From IMG/VR virus record IMGVR_UViG_3300031595_000166, positions 93,263 to 157,262 of that record: a stretch of 64,000 nucleotides of DNA; one strand, written 5' to 3'. Positions 40,460-47,305 of the stretch are shown one piece after another (the first letter of the stretch is position 1; every line of letters starts with the position of its first letter). The position numbers and the translations under genes are program-made. The stretch is from a virus. The notes below the pieces were generated by a model, which worked only from the letters and a program-made list of their open reading frames with translations, ran no database searches and was not told the DNA's origin.

Positions 40460-40471
40460 ATTTTGCCTATA

Positions 40472-40915
40472 CTATTCTCGCCAATTTGGCTTCGTAGTCT
40501 TGTAATCTAATGTGAAGTATGGAACATAAACATCGTGATCCACAACAATTCCAGCCTTCTTCATTGCTTCACCAACACTCTTACCAAACTGAACGCCCAA
40601 CATAGTGTCTATCTTTTTGGCTTTTTCTAAATCGCCCGGCTCTAACATCGTATGGAATAGAACACCGTAATCTGGTTGCAATGTCAATGACACTGTAATC
40701 TTAGTATTGTTATACACATTAGCACGACTGAATACTGGAACCACTAATGATGTCTTTACTGGAACCAATTTCATTCGTGTCATAGCAGCAATTACATCTG
40801 GTTCTTGTGCAATATGCTGTTGCTTTGGATCGCCCTTTGCTTTGACTTGTGGCGGTGCCATCTGTGCTTGTTTCTCGAACAATTTTGTTAGTGTGTATAG
40901 GTCTTTTGGATTCAT
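40472..40915 (-). CDS. Unknown protein with DLYxxxKLFxK N-terminus
   Basis: 147 residues. MNPKDLYTLTKLFEKQAQMA is a short amphipathic head followed by a Pro/Gln linker and a soluble alpha/beta domain. The head resembles that of the kinase-like protein at 17535 (GDLYIQAKLFYKMAEE). Such heads on otherwise unrelated phage proteins could be packaging or processing signals. Confidence 0.75.
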   Translation of the reverse strand: MNPKDLYTLTKLFEKQAQMAPPQVKAKGDPKQQHIAQEPDVIAAMTRMKLVPVKTSLVVPVFSRANVYNNTKITVSLTLQPDYGVLFHTMLEPGDLEKAKKIDTMLGVQFGKSVGEAMKKAGIVVDHDVYVPYFTLDYKTTKPNWRE

Positions 40916-40932
40916 TCTCTAATGCGAGAATA

Positions 40933-41106
40933 TTACCGATGGTCTTCGTGATGATCATTATTGTCATGACGATCATTATCGTGATGATCTCGATGATTCA
41001 CATCTACTCTTTCGTCTACATGAACGGGATGAACTCGAAGTGATCCATCACATGCTGATGCGAGAAAGATTAGACCTAATGCTGCGAATATAATTGATGT
41101 TCTCAT
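40933..41106 (-). CDS. His/Asp-rich lipoprotein
   Basis: 57 residues from MRTSIIFAALGLIFLASAC (Cys19). Mature part is RVHPVHVDERVDVNHRDHHD and further HDNN/HEDH, nearly half His and Asp, so it should bind transition metals at the membrane. Start chosen so that the signal peptide begins correctly. Confidence 0.72.
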   Translation of the reverse strand: MRTSIIFAALGLIFLASACDGSLRVHPVHVDERVDVNHRDHHDNDRHDNNDHHEDHR

Positions 41107-41137
41107 TGTTGCTCCAAGACAATACTGGAATGTGCAT

Positions 41138-41341
41138 TCACTCAACTTTCCATTCAGTATTCGGCTGAGCTAATTGCCAAGTCTTTGTATTGGCTGGACA
41201 AAAAATCCTACCATCTTTTGCATCCCAATGACTATACCTAAGAAACCCGCAAGCGATACACCTATTGTTAAGAATACGATGGGGCTTATCTTTGGACAAT
41301 TGACAAACATCTGGTTCCATTTTACAATGCGGACAACTCAT
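41138..41341 (-). CDS. Zinc-ribbon protein, 67 residues
   Basis: MSCPHCKMEPDVCQLSKDKP, then NRCIACGFLRYSHWDAKDG and FCPANT: two CxxC knuckles of a full zinc ribbon. It lacks the GKY and LLLL tail, so it is not family Z. Role unknown. Confidence 0.72.
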   Translation of the reverse strand: MSCPHCKMEPDVCQLSKDKPHRILNNRCIACGFLRYSHWDAKDGRIFCPANTKTWQLAQPNTEWKVE

Positions 41342-41345
41342 CCTT

Positions 41346-41639
41346 TTACCCCCAGCACTTCTTGCAATTATCATTTGACCAACAAAACTGTATCCATCCT
41401 AATTGAAACATACAATTCGGTCCGTCATAATAAGTGTGATAGGAACCAATACGGAAGCGTTTTGTTAGCCACATATCATATCTTGTGCAACCGCTATCGT
41501 GCCACTCTTGTGTCTTCCTATCTTGGCATTGATGAACGAAGCCAATATGATTCCATTCAATTTGGAATGACCAACGGAATGCGGAAGAATAGGATGTCCC
41601 GCGAGTTTCTGGCTCTTCTTTGAATGTGAATAGGATCAT
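41346..41639 (-). CDS. Unknown Trp/Cys-rich protein, 97 residues
   Basis: MILFTFKEEPETRGTSYSSA, many aromatics and six cysteines (HQCQD, SGCTRY, NCMFQ, FCWSNDNCKKC). ATGA-coupled to the gene upstream. No family recognised; it might be a small metal-binding protein. Confidence 0.65.
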   Translation of the reverse strand: MILFTFKEEPETRGTSYSSAFRWSFQIEWNHIGFVHQCQDRKTQEWHDSGCTRYDMWLTKRFRIGSYHTYYDGPNCMFQLGWIQFCWSNDNCKKCWG

Positions 41640-41950
41640 GTGAGTAGTGCTAACTGACGATATGCTTCGTCTTTCGGTATGACATAATACTCATCAACGA
41701 GTGGTTCTCCTGCTAAGATATCACATAACAAACAAACTAACACTTCGTTATCATTGTATGTATTACCATCACTATCACAAGTATGACTGATATCAAACAA
41801 TGCAATTATACAATCATCATTTGAATCTCTGCCGACGCCAGCAACAATAAATCGCGCATCAGTAAATTGCATCTTGTTTTCAATCTCAATAGACTCAACT
41901 GCATAAGGATATTCTTTGCGAAGATCTTCTATACTATTGAATGTTTTCAA
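41636..41950 (-). CDS. Unknown protein with TTG start and LALLT end
   Basis: 104 residues. Start codon is TTG, overlapping the upstream stop as TTGA. KTFNSIEDLRKEYPYAVESI, then an acidic beta region; the end DEAYRQLALLT weakly resembles the shared tail. No family recognised. Confidence 0.65.
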   Translation of the reverse strand: MKTFNSIEDLRKEYPYAVESIEIENKMQFTDARFIVAGVGRDSNDDCIIALFDISHTCDSDGNTYNDNEVLVCLLCDILAGEPLVDEYYVIPKDEAYRQLALLT

Positions 41951-42708
41951 GACAACTCCATATGTTCATCAATACCAGCAAACTCTTCCATCTCTTTCAA
42001 TACCTCTTCACTAATGCTCGTTTCCATAGAACTCTCAATACTGACACGGATCTTTGTTAGATTTGGCGGGAATGATGATGCTTTTGCGATTGTGTATTCA
42101 ATCAATTCCTGAATTGACGCAAGCTGATTCGCAATCAATTCATAATCTGCTTTGTTCTTTCTCAACAAGTCCCTATGCTTTCGCAGACGATCAAGACGTT
42201 CGTCTTCGACTGCCGTTCTATTAGTTCTCGTGCTAAGTTCATGGATCTTATAATGAAGATCATCAGGTTCTCCTACACATCCTACTAATGAGCGTGATAT
42301 TTGAACATAGACATTGAGCAGACGACGACATTCATTTACTATGAGTGTGTTTGATCTGATTGTGGATCCGAACCTGTCAATTTTTTCCTTCAATTTATTG
42401 ACTGTTGTTTGGTCGCATGCCCGAACACCTTCAATAGTTTTTAGCCATTCATCTTGGCGCTTCTGTATTTCAACATTGTCTAATTGTTTTCTAACATACT
42501 TATGAAACGTTTTCGACGTAAGCATAATCGCTAACATTAACAATTCGAGACAAACAAAACACGCGATAGGCCACCACAGTTGCCAATTGGCAACGCCAAT
42601 AATCATTGTGAAAGCTACTAATGGTAGTTGCAATGGATGCAATAATGCATGCAATAATGCATATTTTAGCCACGTGCGGAATGGAACTTTATTGTTCATA
42701 TTGTTCAT
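41947..42708 (-). CDS. Membrane protein with long coiled coil, 253 residues
   Basis: From MNNMNNKVPFRTWLKYALLH (a second ATG lies at 42699). Two adjacent spans (LPLVAFTMIIGVANWQLWW, FVCLELLMLAIML), then a cytosolic coiled coil (about 60-240) with RxxL and E/K heptads. Resembles inner-membrane proteins that oligomerise through their soluble helices. Family unknown. Confidence 0.72.
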   Translation of the reverse strand: MNNMNNKVPFRTWLKYALLHALLHPLQLPLVAFTMIIGVANWQLWWPIACFVCLELLMLAIMLTSKTFHKYVRKQLDNVEIQKRQDEWLKTIEGVRACDQTTVNKLKEKIDRFGSTIRSNTLIVNECRRLLNVYVQISRSLVGCVGEPDDLHYKIHELSTRTNRTAVEDERLDRLRKHRDLLRKNKADYELIANQLASIQELIEYTIAKASSFPPNLTKIRVSIESSMETSISEEVLKEMEEFAGIDEHMELS

Positions 42709-42742
42709 GGCGACTTCAATTCCTTTTAGGATTCTAATTTTC

Positions 42743-42934
42743 CTACGCTGACTCAACAGTAAAATTAGGAAAGACAGAGTATCCAAGTTTTTTCAACGCA
42801 TCAATTGCGTCGTGTGATACATCAACTAACATCATAGATGATCCCATTGATTGGATGACACGAACACCTTCTATATTTTGGATTGATTGCTCGAAGTTTT
42901 CAACATTGTTTTGATTATGAACGATATATTGCAT
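42743..42934 (-). CDS. Small alpha/beta protein, 63 residues
   Basis: MQYIVHNQNNVENFEQSIQN with a strong AAGGAGAA site. The pattern GVRVIQSMGSSMMLVDVSHD then AIDALKKLGYSVFPNF is like a ferredoxin-type or inhibitor-I9 fold. No certain family. Confidence 0.75.
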   Translation of the reverse strand: MQYIVHNQNNVENFEQSIQNIEGVRVIQSMGSSMMLVDVSHDAIDALKKLGYSVFPNFTVESA

Positions 42935-42935
42935 T

Positions 42936-43115
42936 CTAATTCTCCTTTGGATTTGATGACCACATCCTAATAGCAAGGATGATGATTACTGAACTAACAA
43001 TCATTGTGCTCGATGGAATCGTATATCCTAATTTGCCAATAATGTTCTGCATCGTGAACATACAAGCGATTGTAAATACAATTCTAATTGCAAACCATAT
43101 GAGCCAACGAATCAT
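42936..43115 (-). CDS. Two-span membrane protein, 59 residues
   Basis: MIRWLIWFAIRIVFTIACMF and MIVSSVIIILAIRMW are the spans; the end WSSNPKEN contains the ribosome site of the next gene. ATGA-coupled to the family M gene upstream. Confidence 0.6.
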   Translation of the reverse strand: MIRWLIWFAIRIVFTIACMFTMQNIIGKLGYTIPSSTMIVSSVIIILAIRMWSSNPKEN

Positions 43116-43456
43116 ATTAGCAACAGAACTTTTTGTAGTTTCTCTTTTCCATAAATGCGTTTGTTATCGAGTTGTGGAATATAATTGCCATTGATCCAGT
43201 ATCGAGTTTCTCCATTAGCAAACTCAGTAGCAGGTCCGTCTTCTCGATGAGATTTGTCATTGAGAAACCAATATTTGTCTCCACTAGCACCCTCAATAGC
43301 AGGTCCGTCTTCTCGATGAAGCTTGCCATTGAGATACCAACATTTGTCTCCATTAGCATACTCAACAGCAGGTCCATCTTCCCGATGACGATTGCCATTG
43401 AGATACCAGCGTTTGGTTCCATTAGTATCAATTTTACATTCAGATTTATCGATCAT
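43112..43456 (-). CDS. Family M WYLNGK-repeat protein, tail type 1
   Basis: 114 residues, four regular repeats and end EKLQKVLLLI. It is isolated by 7 kb from the other type 1 copies and is ATGA-coupled to membrane genes on both sides. Confidence 0.85.
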   Translation of the reverse strand: MIDKSECKIDTNGTKRWYLNGNRHREDGPAVEYANGDKCWYLNGKLHREDGPAIEGASGDKYWFLNDKSHREDGPATEFANGETRYWINGNYIPQLDNKRIYGKEKLQKVLLLI

Positions 43457-43602
43457 CCGATGTTCCTATAATAGCAATGAGCCATCATACTTCCAAGTAG
43501 AAAGAATGCAACCAACCACACTATCCAAACAGGCAGAGACCAACCGCGTGAATCCTGCTTTCTAATTGTTCGTTCGAAGCCAAAAGACTCATCACCAATC
43601 AT
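43453..43602 (-). CDS. 49-residue single-span membrane protein
   Basis: MIGDESFGFERTIRKQDSRG then LPVWIVWLVAFFLLGSMMAH: a polar head and one span. Start set by ATGA overlap at 43599-43602; stop coupled to the family M gene. Confidence 0.6.
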   Translation of the reverse strand: MIGDESFGFERTIRKQDSRGWSLPVWIVWLVAFFLLGSMMAHCYYRNIG

Positions 43603-43799
43603 CGGATGTAATGAAACCCGTATAGTAGTAGCGAGTAGCAAGAGACAATGAAAGACGACATTAGTGCAGTCTTTGCAATGAACTTACCGTCTGCTGCGGT
43701 TCCAACCTTGAAGCGCATGAAACCATAGAATGCAATGTGCATAGCAACAACCAGACCAATGAGACAACTGATTGTTATAAGAAACATGTGGAGGTTCAT
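43599..43799 (-). CDS. Two-span membrane protein, 66 residues
   Basis: MNLHMFLITISCLIGLVVAM and MSSFIVSCYSLLLYGFHY form two spans. AAAGGAAA lies about 7 bases before this ATG, preferred over the 43847 frame. No family recognised. Confidence 0.65.
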   Translation of the reverse strand: MNLHMFLITISCLIGLVVAMHIAFYGFMRFKVGTAADGKFIAKTALMSSFIVSCYSLLLYGFHYIR

Positions 43800-43821
43800 T
43801 TGAGTTTTCCTTTGTTTGAGT

Positions 43822-44127
43822 TCATCGTAGTAGCAACAATCTATCAATTTGATCTTCTGTGATTGTGTAGCGAATTGATTTCAATATGACTCTATCTTTC
43901 GACATATTAACGATCGAGAGCCGATTGAAGTATATCTCCGTTGTATTCTTTGACGCATTGAAAATGATAGAGTATTTTCCTAAACGGATGGTATGAGATT
44001 GACTATCACCTGATCTGATGGATGATTTGAGCGATAGTGATAGACCACAAAAACATACAGATCGATGCGATAGGGTACCATCGGTATGGTATGTATCACA
44101 ACGAGGGCAGGTATAAGCATACTTCAT
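43822..44127 (-). CDS. Family Z zinc-ribbon tail protein (large, array 3)
   Basis: 101 residues: YTCPRC and VCFCGL form two half-sites with cysteines only, closer to a standard zinc ribbon. HTIRLGKYSIIF keeps the GKY. Tail TITEDQIDRLLLLR. ATGA-coupled to the next gene upstream. Confidence 0.83.
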   Translation of the reverse strand: MKYAYTCPRCDTYHTDGTLSHRSVCFCGLSLSLKSSIRSGDSQSHTIRLGKYSIIFNASKNTTEIYFNRLSIVNMSKDRVILKSIRYTITEDQIDRLLLLR

Positions 44128-44393
44128 ATTAGTAGCAACAACTTATCTATGCGTTCAGATGTAATATCTAATGGTAATATACTATTCACTTCGGCTATTA
44201 CGATTCCACTATGCGCGCCTATTTTTTTATAAATCCACGATATACTTTTTGCAAGAAAACATTCGATCATGTATCTATCAAGATAGAACACATAGCCTCT
44301 TGTATTGTAGTATAGATCGCAACCATCACAATGATGTTGATTGTATTGATTAGGAATAGGAGCATTGCTTTTCTGACAACGATAGCAGTTCAT
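44124..44393 (-). CDS. Family Z zinc-ribbon tail protein (divergent)
   Basis: 89 residues: MNCYRC and HHCDGC give a full four-cysteine ribbon; GKY is replaced by RGYVFYLDRY. Tail TSERIDKLLLLI. Its start overlaps the stop of a 19-residue tail-only ORF. Confidence 0.82.
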   Translation of the reverse strand: MNCYRCQKSNAPIPNQYNQHHCDGCDLYYNTRGYVFYLDRYMIECFLAKSISWIYKKIGAHSGIVIAEVNSILPLDITSERIDKLLLLI

Positions 44394-44449
44394 CGAAGCA
44401 ACATCAACTTTTCAATATCGTTCATAACTAATGCTGTGTGGTATGCCAT
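44390..44449 (-). other. 19-codon ORF consisting of little but the shared tail
   Basis: MAYHTALVMNDIEKLMLLR, with TGA overlapping the next ATG. The last ten residues are a normal Z tail but there is no zinc domain. Either a relic kept for translational coupling, or a free tail peptide. Confidence 0.5.
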
Positions 44450-44470
44450 TGTTATTTACGTAAGTGGTAA

Positions 44471-44530
44471 TTACTTTGTGGCGCGACCAATAAAAATACC
44501 AATGCCAATTAGAACTACTGCGAAGATCAT
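44471..44530 (-). CDS. 19-residue membrane peptide
   Basis: MIFAVVLIGIGIFIGRATK, one span with a basic end, preceded by AAAGGAA. Similar in plan to other micro membrane peptides in the window. Confidence 0.45.
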   Translation of the reverse strand: MIFAVVLIGIGIFIGRATK

Positions 44531-44562
44531 TTGACTATTCCTTTGTTGTGAGTTATGTTGTC

Positions 44563-44615
44563 CGACACGCTACAATCAAGGCACCGACGAAGGAGGATAT
44601 AACAATAGCGTGTCG
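44563..44615. promoter_or_regulatory. Inverted repeat near a promoter (possible operator)
   Basis: CGACACGCTA (44563-44572) and its exact complement TAGCGTGTCG (44606-44615) are separated by 33 bases. They lie just downstream of the leftward promoter at 44625-44653 and upstream of the array 3 micro-ORFs. They could be a repressor site or a leader hairpin. Confidence 0.55.
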
Positions 44616-44624
44616 AACGATCTC

Positions 44625-44653
44625 AATGTAAGGCGTCCGTCGCTGGCTGTCAA
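44625..44653 (-). promoter_or_regulatory. Sigma-70 type promoter
   Basis: TTGACA (44648-44653), 17-base spacer, TACATT (44625-44630), leftward, upstream of the inverted repeat and array 3. Confidence 0.7.
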
Positions 44654-44657
44654 GCCC

Positions 44658-45014
44658 TTATCGAACTTCGATGTGCAAGCCGTTAGGATTCTGATGCTCT
44701 TGTGAGTGTTGCATATTCCGTTCTTCGTGCTGTCGTAATTCTTCCTGTCTTTGTTTCTCTGCTTGATCGCGTTGTTGTTTCAAACGCTCTGCCTGGTTCA
44801 ACTGTTCTTGTCGTTGTAATTGTTGTTGAACTGCGTTTTGTCTTTGTTGTTCTTGTTGAATTTGGAATTGACGATCGCGTGCTGTGTTATCAACAACGAC
44901 TGGTGCTGGCACAACCACTTGTGGTGCAGGCGCAGGTGCGGGCGCTGGCTGTGTTGAACATCCGATTGCTAACGATGCTGCGAATAATGATATGATGATT
45001 GATTTGAATTGCAT
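44658..45014 (-). CDS. Gln-rich coiled-coil lipoprotein
   Basis: 118 residues from MQFKSIIISLFAASLAIGC (Cys19), start backed by GGAGAA. A PAPAPAPQVVVPAPVVV linker is followed by a long helix of Q/R/E (about 45-105), the pattern of periplasmic coiled-coil lipoproteins. No family recognised. Confidence 0.75.
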   Translation of the reverse strand: MQFKSIIISLFAASLAIGCSTQPAPAPAPAPQVVVPAPVVVDNTARDRQFQIQQEQQRQNAVQQQLQRQEQLNQAERLKQQRDQAEKQRQEELRQHEERNMQHSQEHQNPNGLHIEVR

Positions 45015-45028
45015 AGTATTCTCCAATG

Positions 45029-45046
45029 CAATACGAGATTGGGTAT
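45029..45046. repeat. 18-base direct repeat, left copy
   Basis: Identical to 45485-45502. The pair flanks the ParB-like gene. Confidence 0.88.
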
Positions 45047-45480
45047 TATCGATTCCCGCCTTCTTCACCGCTCTTCTCTAAGCGTTTCATCTGCTTCCAG
45101 TCGTCATTATTTACTGTGCCAATGTAAGCCTGTATGTCTTTCCCATCAATACTTTCTCTCGATAGGAACCTCGTGTGCCCGTCTAATAGAATGAGTTTCT
45201 TTTCACTTTGAATTAGAATGATTGGCTTACAGTATCCTAACTGCATTCCGCCAGCCATCTCTTCTATCTTGCCATGACGATCGATTGCTTCCCAATCAGC
45301 ACGATCGGAAACATCAATGGATGACATTGGAACGAATATTGGACCGAACCAATCGGCTTTGTCAATCCATTTTAGCAGTTTAGGATTATATCTTGCTAAT
45401 AAGTCTGTCTTGATGATGAAGGCTAAGTCGGAACTCTTCTTGCCACGTAAGTGCATATCTTTCTTTGTTATCTTTTGCAT
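45046..45480 (-). CDS. ParB/Srx-type domain protein
   Basis: 144 residues from MQKITKKDMHLRGKKSSDLA. PIILIQSEKKLILLDGHTRFL holds the D-G-H-T-R motif of ParB-like nuclease/CTPase folds. There is no HTH DNA-binding region as in true ParB. Possible roles: nucleotide-binding switch or nuclease. No clear ribosome site. The gene is bounded by an 18-base direct repeat. Confidence 0.75.
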   Translation of the reverse strand: MQKITKKDMHLRGKKSSDLAFIIKTDLLARYNPKLLKWIDKADWFGPIFVPMSSIDVSDRADWEAIDRHGKIEEMAGGMQLGYCKPIILIQSEKKLILLDGHTRFLSRESIDGKDIQAYIGTVNNDDWKQMKRLEKSGEEGGNR

Positions 45481-45484
45481 AAGA

Positions 45485-45502
45485 CAATACGAGATTGGGT
45501 AT
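45485..45502. repeat. 18-base direct repeat, right copy
   Basis: Located just before the ATG of the ParB-like gene, matching the copy at its stop codon. Confidence 0.88.
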
Positions 45503-45533
45503 ATAGATTGGGCAGATCGGTTCCGTTCTAATT

Positions 45534-45812
45534 TTAGTTCTGTCTGTTCTTGACTTGCAGAATAATGGTTCTTGCCTGATTGCAAAAATCCATATACTGC
45601 TTCATCATTGCTTTCACCATATCGCCTTGTCTATTATACTCTGCCGTAATGTTCTCAATAAACACATCAAGGATTTTGACCGCCTTGTCTGCTGGGAATA
45701 GTTTGTCTTGCACGACAACAATAAGTTCGCTTATCTTTTCGACCATCATCTTGCCTGATTGTTCGAGACGCTGAAACTCTTGTGTTTGTGATAGTTGTGT
45801 ATCGTTAGACAT
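45534..45812 (-). CDS. Helical protein, 92 residues
   Basis: MSNDTQLSQTQEFQRLEQSG, then helices (MMVEKISELIVVVQDKL, VKAMMKQYMDFCNQARTI). No family recognised. AAGGAAC lies about 10 bases before the ATG. Confidence 0.72.
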   Translation of the reverse strand: MSNDTQLSQTQEFQRLEQSGKMMVEKISELIVVVQDKLFPADKAVKILDVFIENITAEYNRQGDMVKAMMKQYMDFCNQARTIILQVKNRQN

Positions 45813-45826
45813 TTTGATTGTTCCTT

Positions 45827-46036
45827 TTAGGATAGGAGTAGGAGTTTTTCAATTCGTTCCGCTGTAAGAAAGACAAGTCCATCTAAATCCAAAAGAACAG
45901 AGATTGGCGCATATGATGCAACTATTGTGCAACCTTTATCTATATCCACTGAATAGATTACGTGATACTTATGATTAATAGTATGACCACATGCACCGTA
46001 CGAGCGCATAATACCATTACATATTGGGCAATTCAT
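45827..46036 (-). CDS. Family Z zinc-ribbon tail protein
   Basis: 69 residues: MNCPICNGIMRS, ACGHTINHKYHVIY (GKY as HKY), and tail LTAERIEKLLLLS. ATGA-coupled to the gene upstream. Confidence 0.85.
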   Translation of the reverse strand: MNCPICNGIMRSYGACGHTINHKYHVIYSVDIDKGCTIVASYAPISVLLDLDGLVFLTAERIEKLLLLS

Positions 46037-46317
46037 TTGAGTAATAAGAGTTTCTCAACCCTATCCATAGTCATAGGAACGAAGCCATCAAGCGTTAGGA
46101 TTGTTCTAATCTTTGTGCTGAGCATAGCATCACTATTGTATAGTGGTAGACGATCCCAAGTATATGTTATGTGCTTTACTTCCGTCTTACCATTCGCCGT
46201 GTAGCAGACATAGTATTGATCTTTACCTAAAAGATCTGAAAGACGGTGCGGATGGGAATCATACCAAGTATCCTGCTGGATGGAACCATTACATACTGGG
46301 CATTGTAGTGTTTTCAT
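46033..46317 (-). CDS. Family Z zinc-ribbon tail protein
   Basis: 94 residues from MKTLQCPVCNGSI; start set by ATGA at 46314-46317. SHPHRLSDLLGKDQYYVCY has an insert around GK. Tail MTMDRVEKLLLLK. Confidence 0.83.
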   Translation of the reverse strand: MKTLQCPVCNGSIQQDTWYDSHPHRLSDLLGKDQYYVCYTANGKTEVKHITYTWDRLPLYNSDAMLSTKIRTILTLDGFVPMTMDRVEKLLLLK

Positions 46318-46601
46318 TCCATAGAACTTCCGCCAGCAGACTTCCAATCATCAAGACTAACTTTTCTCCAATCAATTTTGTTTCCATAACTGGAATGGAT
46401 ACGATCTTGAAGCCACACATTACCACAATGCTTGCAACGGTAGAGCGTGCCTATTGGCTTATCGAAGAATGGAAACTTACAAGAGTGTAATGATGCCTGA
46501 TGCTTTGGCTTTTGTGGCTTGATGATACCATAGTAGCGTGAACGAGGAAGCGTTATAATAAACCATAGACCGTATAGTATGAGCCCAATAGAGATTAGCA
46601 T
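46314..46601 (-). CDS. Membrane-anchored zinc-ribbon protein, copy 1
   Basis: 95 residues from MLISIGLILYGLWFIITLPR (anchor), then YYGIIKPQKPKHQASLHSCK, FPFFDKPIGTLYRCKHCGNVW and VSLDDWKSAGG. The CKHC pair and the earlier HSC suggest one metal site. A tandem paralogue of the gene at 46606. Confidence 0.78.
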   Translation of the reverse strand: MLISIGLILYGLWFIITLPRSRYYGIIKPQKPKHQASLHSCKFPFFDKPIGTLYRCKHCGNVWLQDRIHSSYGNKIDWRKVSLDDWKSAGGSSME

Positions 46602-46605
46602 TTGG

Positions 46606-46908
46606 TTATTCCTTTGTTCCGCCAGCACGGAGCCAGTCATCAAGACTTACTTGATCCCATTCAGTGCAATAGTATTGTGCCTTATAATACAGATACCTTG
46701 AACGATATACTTGATGACAATTATTACAACGGTATAGAGTTCCTGCTGGCTTGGGAAAGAACGGCATCTTGCAGATATGTTGTTTTGGTTGCTTTGACTT
46801 TTGTGGGCGGATGATGCCATAGATGCCATTGTTAGGCTGTCGCATGGAACTAACAAGCCAGATAGCGAATGATGTTAGCAATGCGAAGCATATAATATCG
46901 ATGAACAT
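46606..46908 (-). CDS. Membrane-anchored zinc-ribbon protein, copy 2
   Basis: 100 residues: anchor ICFALLTSFAIWLVSSM, IYGIIRPQKSKQPKQHICKM, FFPKPAGTLYRCNNCHQVY, VSLDDWLRAGGTKE. Shares order and motifs with copy 1, showing a duplication. Function unknown. Confidence 0.78.
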   Translation of the reverse strand: MFIDIICFALLTSFAIWLVSSMRQPNNGIYGIIRPQKSKQPKQHICKMPFFPKPAGTLYRCNNCHQVYRSRYLYYKAQYYCTEWDQVSLDDWLRAGGTKE

Positions 46909-46925
46909 TTGATTGTGTTCCTTTG

Positions 46926-47132
46926 TTATTTGAGGAGTAGGAGTTTATTGATTCGTTCCACTGTAAGAATGACCAGTCCTTGCACTTCTAATACAATAGA
47001 ATACACTGGCTCGTATGATATGATCATTGTTCTTCCGTTTTTTAGATTATCAACATATGCAACACGCATATTGTGATTCAAACGATGGATGCACGAGCCC
47101 CATATCTTCTCATTACATTGGGGGCAATTCAT
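46926..47132 (-). CDS. Family Z zinc-ribbon tail protein
   Basis: 68 residues: MNCPQCNEKIWGS, CIHRLNHNMRVAYV (GKY lost), and tail LTVERINKLLLLK. ATGA-coupled to a 28-residue membrane peptide upstream. Confidence 0.83.
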   Translation of the reverse strand: MNCPQCNEKIWGSCIHRLNHNMRVAYVDNLKNGRTMIISYEPVYSIVLEVQGLVILTVERINKLLLLK

Positions 47133-47215
47133 TTTTGAACATACGGTGAGACGAATGCAGCGAGCGCAAGTATGGCGAAGAACGTTGTGATGAGTAGGAA
47201 GCCTTGTAGTTTCAT
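47129..47215 (-). CDS. 28-residue single-span membrane peptide
   Basis: MKLQGFLLITTFFAILALAA, then FVSPYVQK. AAGGAA about 10 bases upstream. Its stop overlaps the Z start. Confidence 0.5.
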   Translation of the reverse strand: MKLQGFLLITTFFAILALAAFVSPYVQK

Positions 47216-47253
47216 TTGATTTGTGTTCCTTGTGTGTTGTTGTTTTTGATATG

Positions 47254-47302
47254 CCCCGCCCTTACACTCGCTCGCATTGATTGGATGAATGCAAGAGCGG
47301 GG
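47254..47302 (-). terminator. GC-rich hairpin after the helicase gene (possible terminator)
   Basis: CCCCGC and GCGGGG enclose a smaller GCATT/AATGC hairpin. There is no U-run on either strand, so termination, if any, would need a factor. It separates the restriction-like operon from array 3. Confidence 0.35.
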
Positions 47303-47305
47303 AGA

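Noticed and set aside
47254-47302. Riboswitch at the GC-rich hairpin
   Set aside because: Only two nested stems are visible, with no conserved aptamer bases; it is better described as a hairpin or possible terminator.
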